Origin: Rhizoclosmatium globosum | Lineage: Eukaryota; Chytridiomycota; Chytridiomycetes; Chytridiales; Chytriomycetaceae | Length of the DNA stretch: 64,000 nt | Reading direction: 5' to 3' | Assembly (NCBI GenBank): GCA_002104985.1 | Contig: MCGO01000170.1 | Coordinates: 17,791 to 81,790 of the forward strand | Shown: one piece after another, positions 1 through 11,939 of the stretch | How positions within the stretch are numbered: the stretch's first letter is position 1 | Layout of the letters: each line of letters opens with the position of its first letter | The notes under the pieces: generated by a model | The model's input: the letters and a program-made list of their open reading frames with translations, nothing else | What the model was told of the DNA's origin: nothing | The model's database searches: none | Position numbers and translations under genes: made by a program

Positions 1-684
1 GTTGGAAGCGGGTTTTATGGCCAGAAGTGTGGAACTTCTGCGTCGATTCCAGTCACGAACCCAGGAAGTGAGAGCGGCAGTTTGAGCACCGGTGTTTTGA
101 TTGGCGGTATCGGAGGCGCGATTGCCGCGATACTTTGCGTCAGTGGAGCCGTATACGCATACCGCAAAAAGCAATCCATCTCTCCCCAACAAACTCTCTT
201 TGACAACCACTCAATCAAAAAGAACCCACAAACGCCACTCCCACCACAAACGCTCATCAAAAAGGAAACCCACCTAAGAAGCCTCGAAAGCCCCTCCGAA
301 TTCTCTCTCCAAGAATCAGTCACAGTCTACCGCCTCCCCGAAAAGCAAAACCAACTCTTTGCTCCGATGCGGCAAGCTTCCCCTGGGCCATCCACCTTCC
401 TCCCAACAAAGAAAGAGTCACTCACATTTTCGATTGAAGACCCGAAGCCTGTTATTGATAACGTTGATGAATGGACAGTGGAAGATGTTGCGAACTGGGT
501 GCTTACAAACCACGGCGGCCGTGCGACAGCTCGACGCGTTCAAGAAGAGGAAATTGATGGAAAGGCGTTGTTGCTTGTTGACGTGAACGAATTCGCGAGT
601 TCCGTGCCGGCACGGGAGTGGGATATGTTTAGAAAGCAGGTTGTTGAGTTGCAGAGTGGAAGGGAGGCGCTGCCAGCGTATTAA
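1..684 (+). CDS. C-terminal part of a surface protein with one TM segment and a cytoplasmic SAM domain (5' end outside window)
   Basis: The frame is open from base 1, so the gene starts upstream. The first residues (GSGFYGQKCG) match the end of the stalk module in the proteins at 2628-6415 (GSGYYGGKC) and 6529-11674 (GSGFYGETC). This is therefore a third member of that family. A Ser/Gly linker is followed by one hydrophobic segment at about residues 31-55 (GVLIGGIGGAIAAILCVSG) and then a basic stop-transfer YRKK. The cytoplasmic tail is about 165 residues. Its last 75 residues fit a SAM domain (starts WTVEDVANWV; contains the helix IDGKALLLVDVNEF). SAM domains mediate protein-protein assembly, so I infer a type I receptor or adhesin that couples to the cytoplasm. 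The relatives in this window instead end in GPI-like tails. The SAM call rests on pattern only. Confidence 0.75.
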   Translation, partial: VGSGFYGQKCGTSASIPVTNPGSESGSLSTGVLIGGIGGAIAAILCVSGAVYAYRKKQSISPQQTLFDNHSIKKNPQTPLPPQTLIKKETHLRSLESPSEFSLQESVTVYRLPEKQNQLFAPMRQASPGPSTFLPTKKESLTFSIEDPKPVIDNVDEWTVEDVANWVLTNHGGRATARRVQEEEIDGKALLLVDVNEFASSVPAREWDMFRKQVVELQSGREALPAY

Positions 685-805
685 CCCGTTATCTCTCATT
701 GTGTTGTGTCTTTTTTTGTAGATTCATAGAAATAGTTATAAACGCTTTTGTATGCAAAATGTATTTCTAAATGATATAATATCCCATGAGTGTGACGTGT
801 TGCGT

Positions 806-2193
806 TCAACACAAGTCCTCGTCACCAACCTTTCCCAATTTACTAGATGCAATTGGTTTCTTGTTACCCAATCCATCCAAAGCATCCGCACCCAACTCCT
901 CTTCCACTGCAAGCTCTTCATCGGCATGCGTCTCCACATTTCCAGGTAAGGGCGACCCCTTCCCAGATCCTCCCCCAAGTCCAAACGGCAACGCAACTCC
1001 ACCCGCCAATCGACTAAACCTCTTTTTGATACCCATATCCGGCACTCGACTAGTCACCCCACTCACAACACCACCCAACTTTTCCAAAACAACTTCGCCA
1101 GTCGTCCCCGCCCCAAACACACTCCTCTGCCACTCTCGGCCACAGCTTTAATAGTCTCCGTCTGTTCCTTAATGATATCATCCATAATCCCCATCAAAGA
1201 ATTCGTCTGTCTTTGCAGAGAGGTAGTAAACGTGTGCGTGTAAATGTATGGCAGGGATTCAATCTTCGTGTCCAAGTCCTGAAGTTTCTCAAGAAGCTCT
1301 GCAGTGCCCGCATGAGTCAAAGAGTCAGGTTGGATTGGTGTGGGAGAGGCAGAGGAAGTCGCAGAAAGTTGAGTAGCCAGGAGTTGCTGATGCACGAGGA
1401 TTTGTTCAAGGCGTTCAAGGACAGGTGAGGGAACCTTTTCAGCAAGAGTTGAGGAGGACTTGTCGATTGAGTCAAGGCGGGATTGCATTGTTTCGAGAAG
1501 GGTTTGGATATGGGCCATTGCAAGTGTTGGATCAGGTGATTGTGATTGTGGTGGGGGTTGTGGTTGTTGGTGTGTGATTGAGGAGAGCCGTTCGAGGCGG
1601 TCTGCGATGGCTTCAAAGGGTGCAGTATCGACTGGAGCAGCAGTACTAGTAGTAGTAGCACTAGTAGTACCAGTTGGCACACTAATCAGGGCAGAAAGAC
1701 CCTCCAATCGCTGTGCAATCCCATTTAAGGCAATTGACTGAACAGAGTTACTCGCCACAGCCGCTGCATCCACCTTCGCCTCAAGCAGCGCAACCTTTCG
1801 TTCCACGTTTTCAAGTCGATACGAAATAGACGAGACAGTTGTGAGCAGCGTTGCGAGAAGGGACGACTGGGTCTCGCCCTGCTTCAAAAGCTGCGAAAGA
1901 AGGTCGTTTGTTGCATCGTTTGCACTTGGATTGGGATTTGGATTTGGTAAAGGAGACTTATCCTGCTTTTCTTGGGGGACTTCGTAGAAGGTGGGAGCGT
2001 GCGTGATCACCTTGGGTATTGGTGTTGTCTCTTCTTCTCTTAAAGTGATCTCGTTGATCTTGTTGGCGTGGTCATACGAGTAGCATCCCCCTTCATGGCC
2101 CTGTCGGCACAGGTACGAGTAGCATTGACTGGATTCAGTGGCAAGGAGGTCGCCGAGGATCTCGCTTGATGAAAGAGTGGTGTCAGGATCCAT
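806..2193 (-). CDS. Coiled-coil protein with C-terminal VPDMGI motif (one frame break)
   Basis: ATG at 2193, stop at 806-808. The frame is open to about 1112, then continues in another frame. Adding one G to the G4 run at 1111-1114 gives one reading frame of 463 codons. The protein is mostly heptad-like helix with repeated elements such as IAQRLEGLSALI, IADRLERLSSI and VLERLEQILV, alternating with Pro/Gln/Ser-rich linkers. After the helices come SLQRQTNSLMGIM and then VPDMGIKKRFSRL. Both elements recur at the same place in the genes at 16115-17729 and 17887-18990, so the three are paralogues. It has no catalytic motif, signal peptide or TM segment. A cytoplasmic scaffold role is inferred. Confidence 0.75.
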
Positions 2194-2627
2194 TATTGCA
2201 CGTGTCTTTTCGCCCCTTTAAATTAGTTTTTTAATTTGCACAAGGCCGGAAAAAGTAAAGATATCTCTGGTTTGGTTACTGTGTCTTATGTTTTGCAGTT
2301 CTTGACCTTGCTACAATTTACTACTCAATGGTTCAATAATTGAATTACTACGAGACAATTTCTCGGAATTCTCGGCACCAGCAGCTGTATTTAGTTTTCT
2401 TTTTGCTGGCATTATTTTTAATCTCGTTGATTGATGCGATCTGTCATTCACTATTAAGCAATCCTTCTGGGTCTATCCCTTTCGTCCAATACATCTCTTT
2501 TTTAGTTTCTTAGGTAAATAAATTAATATGGTGATTTAAGCATGTCTTTGCCACAAGCGGACATTCAATTTTTGTCAACAGAGGCGGTTGTGGCTGTGTC
2601 AAAGAAGAACCTCTCAAACAAAACACA
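2194..2627. other. Intergenic region between divergent genes
   Basis: 434 bases separate the minus-strand coiled-coil gene from the plus-strand Cys-repeat gene. It must hold both promoters. It is AT-rich with scattered T runs. I see no convincing element, repeat or ORF. Confidence 0.5.
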
Positions 2628-5600
2628 ATGCTTCTCCTCATACCCTTGGCACTGGCCCCATCCCTCGTCACAGCAATAGCGCTCGGAGGCGCCTGCACAG
2701 ATTCAAACCAAAATCAAATCGGAACATGTGATCCGGGATATTCGGGAACCATTGTCTGTCGAGCCCCATCCAACTGTAATCCCTCCGGCAATACAACATG
2801 TCCCAATATTTGTGGATACGGCTCGTGCGCACTGATTGGATACATTCCAGGCGGTGCGAACTGGAATGCCTGTGTGGTAAGGATTGAGTGAGACAAATAT
2901 AAGGATTATAACCCGCATTTTAAAAAACAGGTCGCCAACAATGTCACCTTCGGCGGCGCATGTGTTGCGAATTCCAACTGCCAAAACTACAATCCAATCA
3001 GTAACATTGATTGCAACGCCAACAAGTGTTGCTGTCTCTCCCCATATGTTGAAAACATTCAAACTAATCTATGCGAGGTAATTGACCTTCCCGCATAACG
3101 TTTATTTGTTTTGATTAATATAATTCACAAGGAACCAACTGATGTGCTTCCAGGGGACGGATGTGTCCAAACCTCAAACTGTGCAAATGTTCTTTTGGGA
3201 TCTCAAACCTGCGACGCTGGAACATGTGCGTTGACTTGTGCTGGAAACTATGTAAAAAGTCTTGATGGAAAAAGCTGTGTGGTAAAGATAGTTTCTGGAA
3301 ATGCCAAGAAAAATAACCGAAAAGCAATAGGAACCTGCTGGTCTTTCATATGGCCAACCTTGTGTTTCTAATGGGAACTGCAATGTTACCAATGGATCAG
3401 GTTTATGTGCCAGCCTTCCTGGTGGAAACACGACTGTTTGTTCTATTCAAAGCTGTTCTGTAAACTATGTTCTTAGTGGCGACAAAAAGTCTTGTATTGT
3501 GAGTTTATGATCCCAATAATACCTAAAAATTTATTAACACATTATTCTAATAGGAGCAAAATAACGTTGGTCAAAGCTGTGTGTCCGATGGCGATTGTAA
3601 TGTCCAGCAGGGAAACGGAGAATGTATTAGCGGAAAATGTTCCTTGAAAGACTGTATCGATAATTACGTTCCAAACAGCAATAGTACTCGTTGTGTGGTA
3701 GGTTTAAAAACGTTGTTCTCAGATCGATTTAATCCTATAAAGGAACCAACCAACGTGGCTCCACTCCAACCTTGCGTGAGCAATGTAAACTGTGCTCCTA
3801 TTTCGAATGGAACCGTATGGTGCTCTTATGGAACATGTACTGCCAACATCTGTGACCCAGGCTATGTCAAGAGCAACGATTTTGGTTCCTGCTTGGAGAG
3901 AACAAACGCGGCATTGGGTGAAGCGTGTGTAAAAACAAGTAGCTGTTTCAAAAACATGAACGGAACCACAACATGTTCGCTCGATCAATCAAAAGGATAC
4001 AATGTCTGCCAGTACTCAAGCTGTGACAACGGATACACGATTGGAAACAACAACACGACTTGCACAGTTAAGCCCCTCCCCTCCTCTATCAAATTAAACC
4101 CTAACTCCACACCGAAGCTCTCCACAAACGTCGGAATAGGAAAACCTTGTTCAACAACCTCATCCTGCGCCCCAGGCACAAACGGAACAATCAGCTGCAC
4201 ACAACCCCAAACCTCATCCCAAACCCAACAACTCCCCACACTCTGTCTCTACACGTCCTGTTCCCCCAACTTCTCTCTCCGCCAAGACCAGACCGCATGC
4301 ACACCCAACAGCGGCCTCCCGGACGCGAACAAGAACCTCGGGAACCAGATCGCGTCGTTGCAAGGGACAAAAGTTTCTGCGGAGGCGGGTTACTCCTTTC
4401 GCGTGATTTCACAAAGTTTGTTCCGGAGAATTATATTTATGATCCGACGGGGCTTGCGTTTTATCAAGTTGATGTTTCGGTTGCGGGTGGGAGTAATTAT
4501 TCGTTTTATGCGACGCCGTTGGTTGCGTCGCAGAATGGGTTGGATGGAGCTATGGTTGCAATTAGTTCGAGTGTGTATGATGTATGTTCTGTCTTGATGT
4601 TTTCTTCTGGTTTACTTACGTTCCTTCTTTCTGTCATTAGTTCACGACTGTTCTTGCTCCGATTAATGGCGGATCCGTCGCGTTAAGCATTCAATCCAAG
4701 CTGTCCAACGGGTTTGTTGAACTTTTCTACACTGCAAGCAGCACAATTCAAGCGGTTTGGGTTACGATTACATTGGCCGCTGACGAGTCTTCAGTCATGG
4801 TTCAAGTGAACTCTGGAAAGCAGGTTCTCTTCTTGAATAATATTCAATTGAGCAAGAAACTGGTTCTTGCCAGAGCTCCCGGTGCGACATTCACGGTCGC
4901 CAGTGGATCCGCTGCTCTCAGTCCGATTGTTCATCTTGGCGGAGGTGATGGAAAAGTTGTCACGTTGACGGATAACCAGTACGCAAACAATGCATCCATT
5001 ATTCTCCAACAGCTACCTACATGCGCGGCATCATGCCTTTCGAAGGTAACTTGTGATATTTTGATTGGTTCATTCTCATATACTGTACCCAAACAGATTC
5101 CTGGGATCCAACAATTCCAAAACACTCCCTCCACATCCACCCTCACCTCAACCTGCCTCAACATAACCCCTCAATCTCTCTCCGCCTACACAACCTGCAT
5201 CTCAACCTCCAACTGCGCAACCCAAGACCTCCCCCCCGCAAAATCATTCCCCACCCAATTCGGCCCCCTCTGCAAAGTATACACCCAACCCTCCCCAACA
5301 ATCACCTTCTCCCAAAACAAAATAATCACAAACTTCACGCTCCCAGAATCCCTCACAATCCTACCCACGAAATACGACATCTCAATCGTCGACTCCAAAA
5401 ACCGCACCATTGCAGGAACAAAGTTCACAGACTTTTCACAACGCCGTCGGGACATCACATCGTTCACTACAGACTTCACGTTCCCAGATTGTAACCCCGT
5501 AACGCCATACGTGAAGTACGCGTACACGGGGCAATGCGATTCCGCGCTTGTTCAAGACTGTCCCGATTTCACAAAGGGCCACTTAAAGTCCAACGAGATT

Positions 5601-6415
5601 GATCCGACAAAGACAGTTGGGTCGGGATACTATGGCGGGAAGTGCGACAGCTCGACAGGGGTTCTTGTGTCTGTTGCGCCGCCGTCGGATGCATTGGGAT
5701 TTCGAGTGGAGTCACGAGTGTGGGGAGTGATGTTGTGTTGACGTTGAGTGGATCCAAGTTGACTTCAGTTCCCAAGTTTGTAACGAAAGTTGAGATTTGG
5801 AGCGCGTCTGCGAATCTTGGTGTGGATGCAGGGGAGGATGGGAATTGCGCGGATGCTTCGAAGGCGTGGTGTCCGGCAAGGGTTGGGGGTATTGATTTCA
5901 GTTGTTTTACGGTATTCCAGTCTGGAGTTGATACTGTTGTTACTTTGGCGACGAATGTTGGAAATAAGGTTTCTGGGTGTGTATCACCGAGGGAGTTGGC
6001 GTTTGTTGTTCCGGGTAATCCGTTTTATCGGTTCAAGGTGCATTTTGATGCCAACCCAACTGGAACCCGTGGTTCGAACTTTGTCGGACGTGATGGAGGA
6101 TCTACTGTGGGTGATGTATATGCACTTGGACAAGTGGCCGCTCCGTCTCTTCCTCCCGCTCCAGTTACAACTCCAGTTTCAGTTCCAGCCACCACTCCAG
6201 TGGCTGACGTTCCTCAACAAACTACCGCAGCGGTCCTGATTCCCGTTGTTGATGTTGCAAGTACGGCAGTCGTTACTCCGAATGTGGCTGTCGCTGTCCC
6301 AGTTGCAACTGCCGCTGGTATTGTGTTTGGTCCTACGATCACAGCCAAATCTGGATCCACGAAAGCCGCTCTGGCTTCATTCACTACATTCCTTCTTTTC
6401 TCCTTCTATTTCTAG
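2628..6415 (+). CDS. Cys-repeat surface protein A with stalk module and GPI-like tail (8 exons, two frame breaks)
   Basis: ATG at 2628 starts a signal peptide (MLLLIPLALAPSLVTA). Exons: 2628-2876, 2931-3077, 3132-3281, 3331-3498, 3554-3697, 3743-4581, 4641-5045, 5097-6415, all with GT-AG introns of about 45-60 nt. Exons 1-5 each encode about one Cys-rich unit of 48-83 residues and are multiples of three. Exon 6 carries several units. The units resemble C-x5-C, NGT-x2-C, then a C-x3-GY turn. The stalk module follows, with paired cysteines at CAASC, a DFSQRRRDI motif, FPDCNPVTPYVKY and GSGYYGGKC, then an Ig/IPT-like domain. The C terminus is Pro/Val/Thr-rich and ends in a hydrophobic tail (FTTFLLFSFYF), as in GPI-anchored proteins. 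Frame is lost at about 4388 and 5697; one extra G in a GGG run restores it each time, giving about 1,140 aa. Many NxT/S sites suggest glycosylation. Confidence 0.82.
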
Positions 6416-6528
6416 ATATACCTCATATTAGCAATGCTTCTATGTGTTTTATATTCTTTTCTGTTCACCACACGAAACAGCGAGATCGATTTGGAGATCA
6501 AAACAAGTTCATTTTCGAATCCGAACCA

Positions 6529-9500
6529 ATGAAACTTCTCCTTGTTGGCTGTGCACTGGCCCTTGTCACAGCGCAGCAGTACTCGATCAGTTCGCGGGAT
6601 GGCGGAACTCTTCTTATTGGGCAGCAGTGCCTTAGCGGAGCCGAGTGTGCGAGCCAGGCCTTGGGTTCAACGACCTGTGTTTCGAGTGCGTCGCTTGGAT
6701 ACACGGCCTGTCTCTTCAGCAACTGTGTCAAGGGCTTCCACCTGGGCCAAGAGCAAAAGACGTGCGATGTAAGTGGGCGTGTTACCCTAACCCTAAGAAC
6801 TAATCCAATCGAAGCCTGACTCAAACGTGCCAATCGGAGGCCAATGCGCTTCAATTGCAAATTCCGAAGTCGAGTACTGCGCACAAATACCCTCGAACGG
6901 AACAATCACCTGCCAGAGCGGCGTCTGTCTCTTCAAAGACTGTCTCACCGGATTCACAATGGTCAACAACGGTCTGGGCTGTCTGGTGAGTGTCCTGTCA
7001 ATCGATCTGGCAGTTTCTAACACCTTCAACAGGAAGACACGAATGTGAAGTTGGGTGGAGACTGTGCCAGAACAGAGGATTGTCTGACGGACTCTCAAGG
7101 CCAAGTGGAATGTTCAGAGTTAGTTTGTCGCTTAACCTCATGTAATGCGTATTCTTTCATTATGAATTCGAGTGGGACTGCTTGTGTGGTGAGTTAATTG
7201 GGTAGTGCGATCATATGGAAAAAAACCCTAACGCCACGCCACTTCGCTGATCCAGGAAAACCCGGAAGTAACATATGGAAACCCGTGTGCTCATGATTCA
7301 AACTGTGTTCAGTATTCAACCAACACTGGTTGGGGTACAGTCTCCTGTGTGAACCCACAGGGAATTGTTGGCGCGAACAACGCAATCTGTCAGCTCTCTT
7401 CGTGTCAGAATGGATATACCCTTACTCTTGTCGAAACTCAAATGGACTGTGTTGTAAGATACCATCCGCTTTTGGTTCTCCAGTGTTGAACCAAAATCAA
7501 TCCAGGAAACGGTTGATGTCCCAATTAACAAACCTTGCATCTCCGACCATGCTTGTGTGCACAGTGATATTGGACAAGTGAAATGTCTTCCAGGAACAAG
7601 CGGAAATAATGTGTGTTTGTTTGACAGTTGTGCTTATGGATACACACTTCAAGCCGGCGGACTTGATTGTCTCGTAAGTCATTTTCCACCCTATTGAAAA
7701 ATTCTTGTAGCTGATGATTGTGTATGACAGGTGAGCACTGGAGTTCCAATCGGCGGTGCCTGTATCAACAAGTTTTCTTGTCTTGGAAACAACAACGGAA
7801 CAATCGACTGCTTTGACGGAAGTTACAGTGGCAACAAAACTTGTCTTTTTACTGGCTGTAACAACGGATATTCTTTGAGTGAAGATCAAATGACTTGTTC
7901 GGTAAGGAAACCACATAACCATCCTTTTTCCCTTTCCACTGGTGCTAATCTATCTCTTAAGGAAAACCAAGATGTTGAATTAGGCTATCCTTGTGCTTTC
8001 TCGAGGGATTGTAGAAAGAACAAGGGTGGAGACACTTGGTGCCAACCATTAATTCCAATTGCAACAAGGAAACGAGTAATTGCTTGGAACAGCAATAATA
8101 ACATTTGTCAGTTTTCAAATTGCTACAAAGGATATACAATTGGTTCCCAGAACCTGACTTGCAATGTAAGTCGTCTTCCGCTTTTTTGGCAATTCCTGTC
8201 TCACGAAAACAAAGGTCAACGAAAATGTTCCCATCAACGAATACTGTGCATACTCAACAGTTTGCACGACAGATTTTGCAAACAATGGAACTGTTGATTG
8301 TCTTCAAGATTGGTACGGAGATTACCGTTGCCTTTTCACATCTCCAGCCCACGGATATTCTTTATACAAGAACAAAACCTTGTCTCTGGAAAACACAAAC
8401 GTCACCATCGGAAATGACTGTGCCCAAAAAGCCGACTGTGCTATTAACCCACTCGGAGCAGTGGACTGTCAAAGTCCACCAGGACTTGAAAACACGACCG
8501 ACACAGAAGTCTGTCTCTTCCAATCCTGTATTTACGCGTACACTTTGAGCTCTAACCACCAGCAGTGCACCGTAAGTGCATTCAACTAATAACCTCCCCA
8601 CACACACACAAAATATCTAATTTGCCGAAAAGATGAACCACGATGTAGGTCTCGGCGGCGCCTGTGTTCCTGGTGCCTGTGCTACAAACGCAATCGGCCC
8701 TGTAACCTGCACAAGCCCCCCAAACACAACTCCACCAGGTCCAGCTGTTTGTCTCCTCTCAGGATGTTACGCGAACGGGTTCGGGCTCTCATCCGATGGA
8801 ATGAAGTGCTTGGAACTGACGAATGTACCTCTGGAAACGCGTGCCACGCGACGGAAGACTGTGCGTTGAATACGAACGGAACCATTGGATGTTTTGTGGG
8901 GAAAGTGAAGCCGAATGCGATTTGTATGTTTACGTCTTGTGTGGGCGGGTTTACTTTGGCAGCGAATAACTTGACTTGCACGGTATGATCAATCAACCCT
9001 CTGTCAATTGATTATGAATTTATTCTTGTTTTGTTTGATAGGAAAACACGGGAGTCCCGATCGGAAACCTCTGTGCTCGTACTGAAGATTGTCTCGAAAG
9101 CTCTGTTGGAACTGTCGGATGTTTTGCAGGAAGCCTTGGTGGACCTAAAATATGTCTCTATACTTCCTGTAACAATGGATTCCTGAAAGGTCTCGACAGC
9201 AAAACCTGCACGGTAAACAAATCCTCTCTTGCACCCCCTCTTCCAACTCACCAAACCAAACAGGAACTGACAAACGTCCCAATCAACGACCCCTGCGCAG
9301 CCTCCGCAGACTGCCTCCAAAACGCAAACGGAACCATCGGATGCATTCCAGGCGCCAACGGAAACACAGTCTGCCTCTTCAAAACTGCATCAACGGATTC
9401 ACCAAGAGCCTCGACTCAACACTCTGTATCGAAAACACAAACGTACCTATCGGCGGTTTCTGTGCGTCAACAGCAGACTGTGCGCCAAGTAATATCGGGA

Positions 9501-11674
9501 CAATCAAGTGTATGCCTGGTCTCACCGTGCACGCGAACATCTGTTTATACGACTCATGCGCGAATGGATACACGTTAAGCACGGATAGAACCACATGTAC
9601 TGAAAACTTGAATGTTCCCATCAATGAGGCATGTGCCTTTGACTCCAGCTGTGCGAAAGTCCCCAACGGCTCTGTTGCGTGTATCCCAGGTCCACTTGGA
9701 AACAACGTCTGTCTGATAACATCCTGTGCATCTGGGTACGGCCTGTTGTACACCAAGTTGGAGTGCAGAACCTGGTTAAGTGAAGCACTGGATATCGCAG
9801 CTGGAGATATCCCAACTCCATCTATGCTCACGCCAGTTTCGAGTGCAATTGAAAGGATTTTGATTGGACAGTTTGGAAATCTGCTTCCGAACGCTTTCAT
9901 TTTCGATCCCGCGGCTTTGTTCTTTAATCAGATTGATTTGAGCTTTGTGCCTGGAAAGTTTGCATCCTTCGTCGCGTCTCCATTTGTTGTTGGAAATGGT
10001 TTGGTGGGTGGAATGGTTGCCCTCAGTTCTACAACCTACGACGTGAGTTTCTTTTTTTCGCTATTCATACATATCATAAAACTAACAAACGGCCAAATAG
10101 TTTATTTCCGTGCAACAACCAAACAACATTGGTACAGACTCTTCATACGTCAAGGCTCAAATCGACAATGGACTTGTCGACATTTTCTATGTCGTGAAAG
10201 CAAGCGTTTCGCCAATTTGGGTTGCTCTTTCCTTGAGTGCGGATGCGTCGGCTGTGATGGTTCAAGTGAACAGTGCGCATCAAGTTTTGTTGTTTGATGT
10301 GATCCAGTTGACCGCGGTCAAGAAGCCAACTCCAGCGCCAGGACCTGCTTTCACTGTTGCGACGGGATCTGTCACATTGAGCCAGCTTGCTCACCTTGAT
10401 GATGGTACAGTTGCTATGACTGACCTCCAATTCGCTTACAGAGCGTCTTTGTTTGCTTTGTCTCTGCCTACTTGTGCGATTGCATGTGAATCTTTGGTAA
10501 ATGCGTTAAGATTTGCCTTTCTGGCAACTAATCTTGATTGTAGATCCCTGGTTTCGCAGCGTTTTTGGCGAAGGGAACTCCAGCGAACTTGTATACTACA
10601 TGTCAAGCCATCGATAAAACTCCAATCTTGATTCCTTCAACACTTGCGCTGCAAACTCAACAGGATCATGTGGTCCAGCTGACCAAATCTTGGTCAAAAC
10701 TTTCACTTCCAAGTTTGGACCACTTGTAAAGGATTTATTCAACCAACTCCAGCAATTACACTTGCAAACGATCTACTTAGCTTTACCCTTAATGTTACGG
10801 ACAAGCTTACAATTACCAAGTTTGACTACTCGATTACAGATATCAACGGAGTTACTCTTGCTGGAACAAATATCGCCAAGTTTAACCAGCGTCGTGACAT
10901 TCTCAATGTTCTATCAATCGCATTCAAGTTCTCAACCTGCTCTGTCGTCACAGTTCACATGAAGTACGGTCTCTGTGACGCCGCACTCACCGGTCCAGCA
11001 AATGTTTGCTCAGGAACTTTAACGGACACGTCAAGAGCCAAGATTTAGACCCAACAGCGATCCAGGCTCAGGATTCTATGGCGAGACCTGTCAAAACAGT
11101 GTAGTCACAAACGTAGCCCCACCATCAGATGCATTGACTGCCACTCCGTCAGTTGTTCAACTCGGCCAAACATTCGTACTCACCTTGAGTGGAACGAAAT
11201 TGACTCCAGCCCACAAGTACATTTCAAAGCTCGTGATTTACAGTTCCTCCGCGAATCTCGATATCAATGCACCCGTCGACGCAACCTGTTCCGATTCTTC
11301 TAAAGCATGGTGCCCTGTGAACCTGGAGGAGTCGAATACAACTGTTTCGTAACTGCACAAAAGATGTGGACCAAGTCATCACACTTACCACGAGTGCAGG
11401 AAAGAAGGTGTCTGGATGCTCCTCGACTTCAGATTTGGCTTTCGTCAACACGTCGAACCAATACTACAAAATTGATGTGACTTTCGACGCGAATCCATCT
11501 GGTGTAGTGGGGTCCCAGTTTGTGGGTAGAGATGCTCTCGCGACAAGAGGAACCGTGTCTGTTCTTGTTCAAGTTATTTCGCCTGGAAGCGGTGGTCCGT
11601 CTCAGGTTTTGTCGGGTGCAACAAGTCTCGCTGGAACGAGTGTTGCTGTTGTGTTGGGATTGTATGTACTTTGA
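6529..11674 (+). CDS. Cys-repeat surface protein B with stalk module and GPI-like tail (13 exons, eight frame breaks)
   Basis: Tandem paralogue of the preceding gene. ATG at 6529 begins signal peptide MKLLLVGCALALVTAQQ. Exons: 6529-6768, 6815-6985, 7033-7188, 7256-7453, 7506-7673, 7731-7901, 7962-8165, 8215-8571, 8633-8982, 9042-9212, 9264-10042, 10101-10496, 10544-11674. Most exons hold one 6-Cys unit of 52-68 residues with core NVPIGG-x-C, DCA-x-N-x-NGT-x2-C, CLF-x-SC-x2-GYTL and a final C. The stalk module and Ig-like domain follow, then a hydrophobic tail (GTSVAVVLGLYVL). Frame breaks lie near 8833, 9383, 10622, 10725, 11024, 11062, 11322 and 11361. Each is repaired by one added base in a short homopolymer. 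With these, every exon is a multiple of three and the product is about 1,499 aa. An extracellular adhesin or receptor is inferred; no enzyme motif is seen. Confidence 0.82.
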
Positions 11675-11939
11675 TGAAAATAGGAAGTAGAATATTCAAT
11701 AAGATTAGAATCATTTACTCTTTTATTACATTTTCCCGCTTAAACGGTAAATACTAGGCTCTTACGACATTATTTTAGAGACTGTGTATACAACAGATGA
11801 TCTCTGCAATCATTGAATACAAATGTAACCGCTATTCCCCCAAAGAATTAGCTTTGGAGAAACGAAGATCTCAACATCGGTTTCCATGCCGAATCTTTTT
11901 TGTTTTAGTCCCCATTTATTAAAGAACCGATGGTTCCTT

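Noticed and set aside
6784..6797. Interstitial telomere repeat (ACCCTAACCCTAAG)
   Set aside because: Only two copies of CCCTAA, inside a short intron. Chance is likely.
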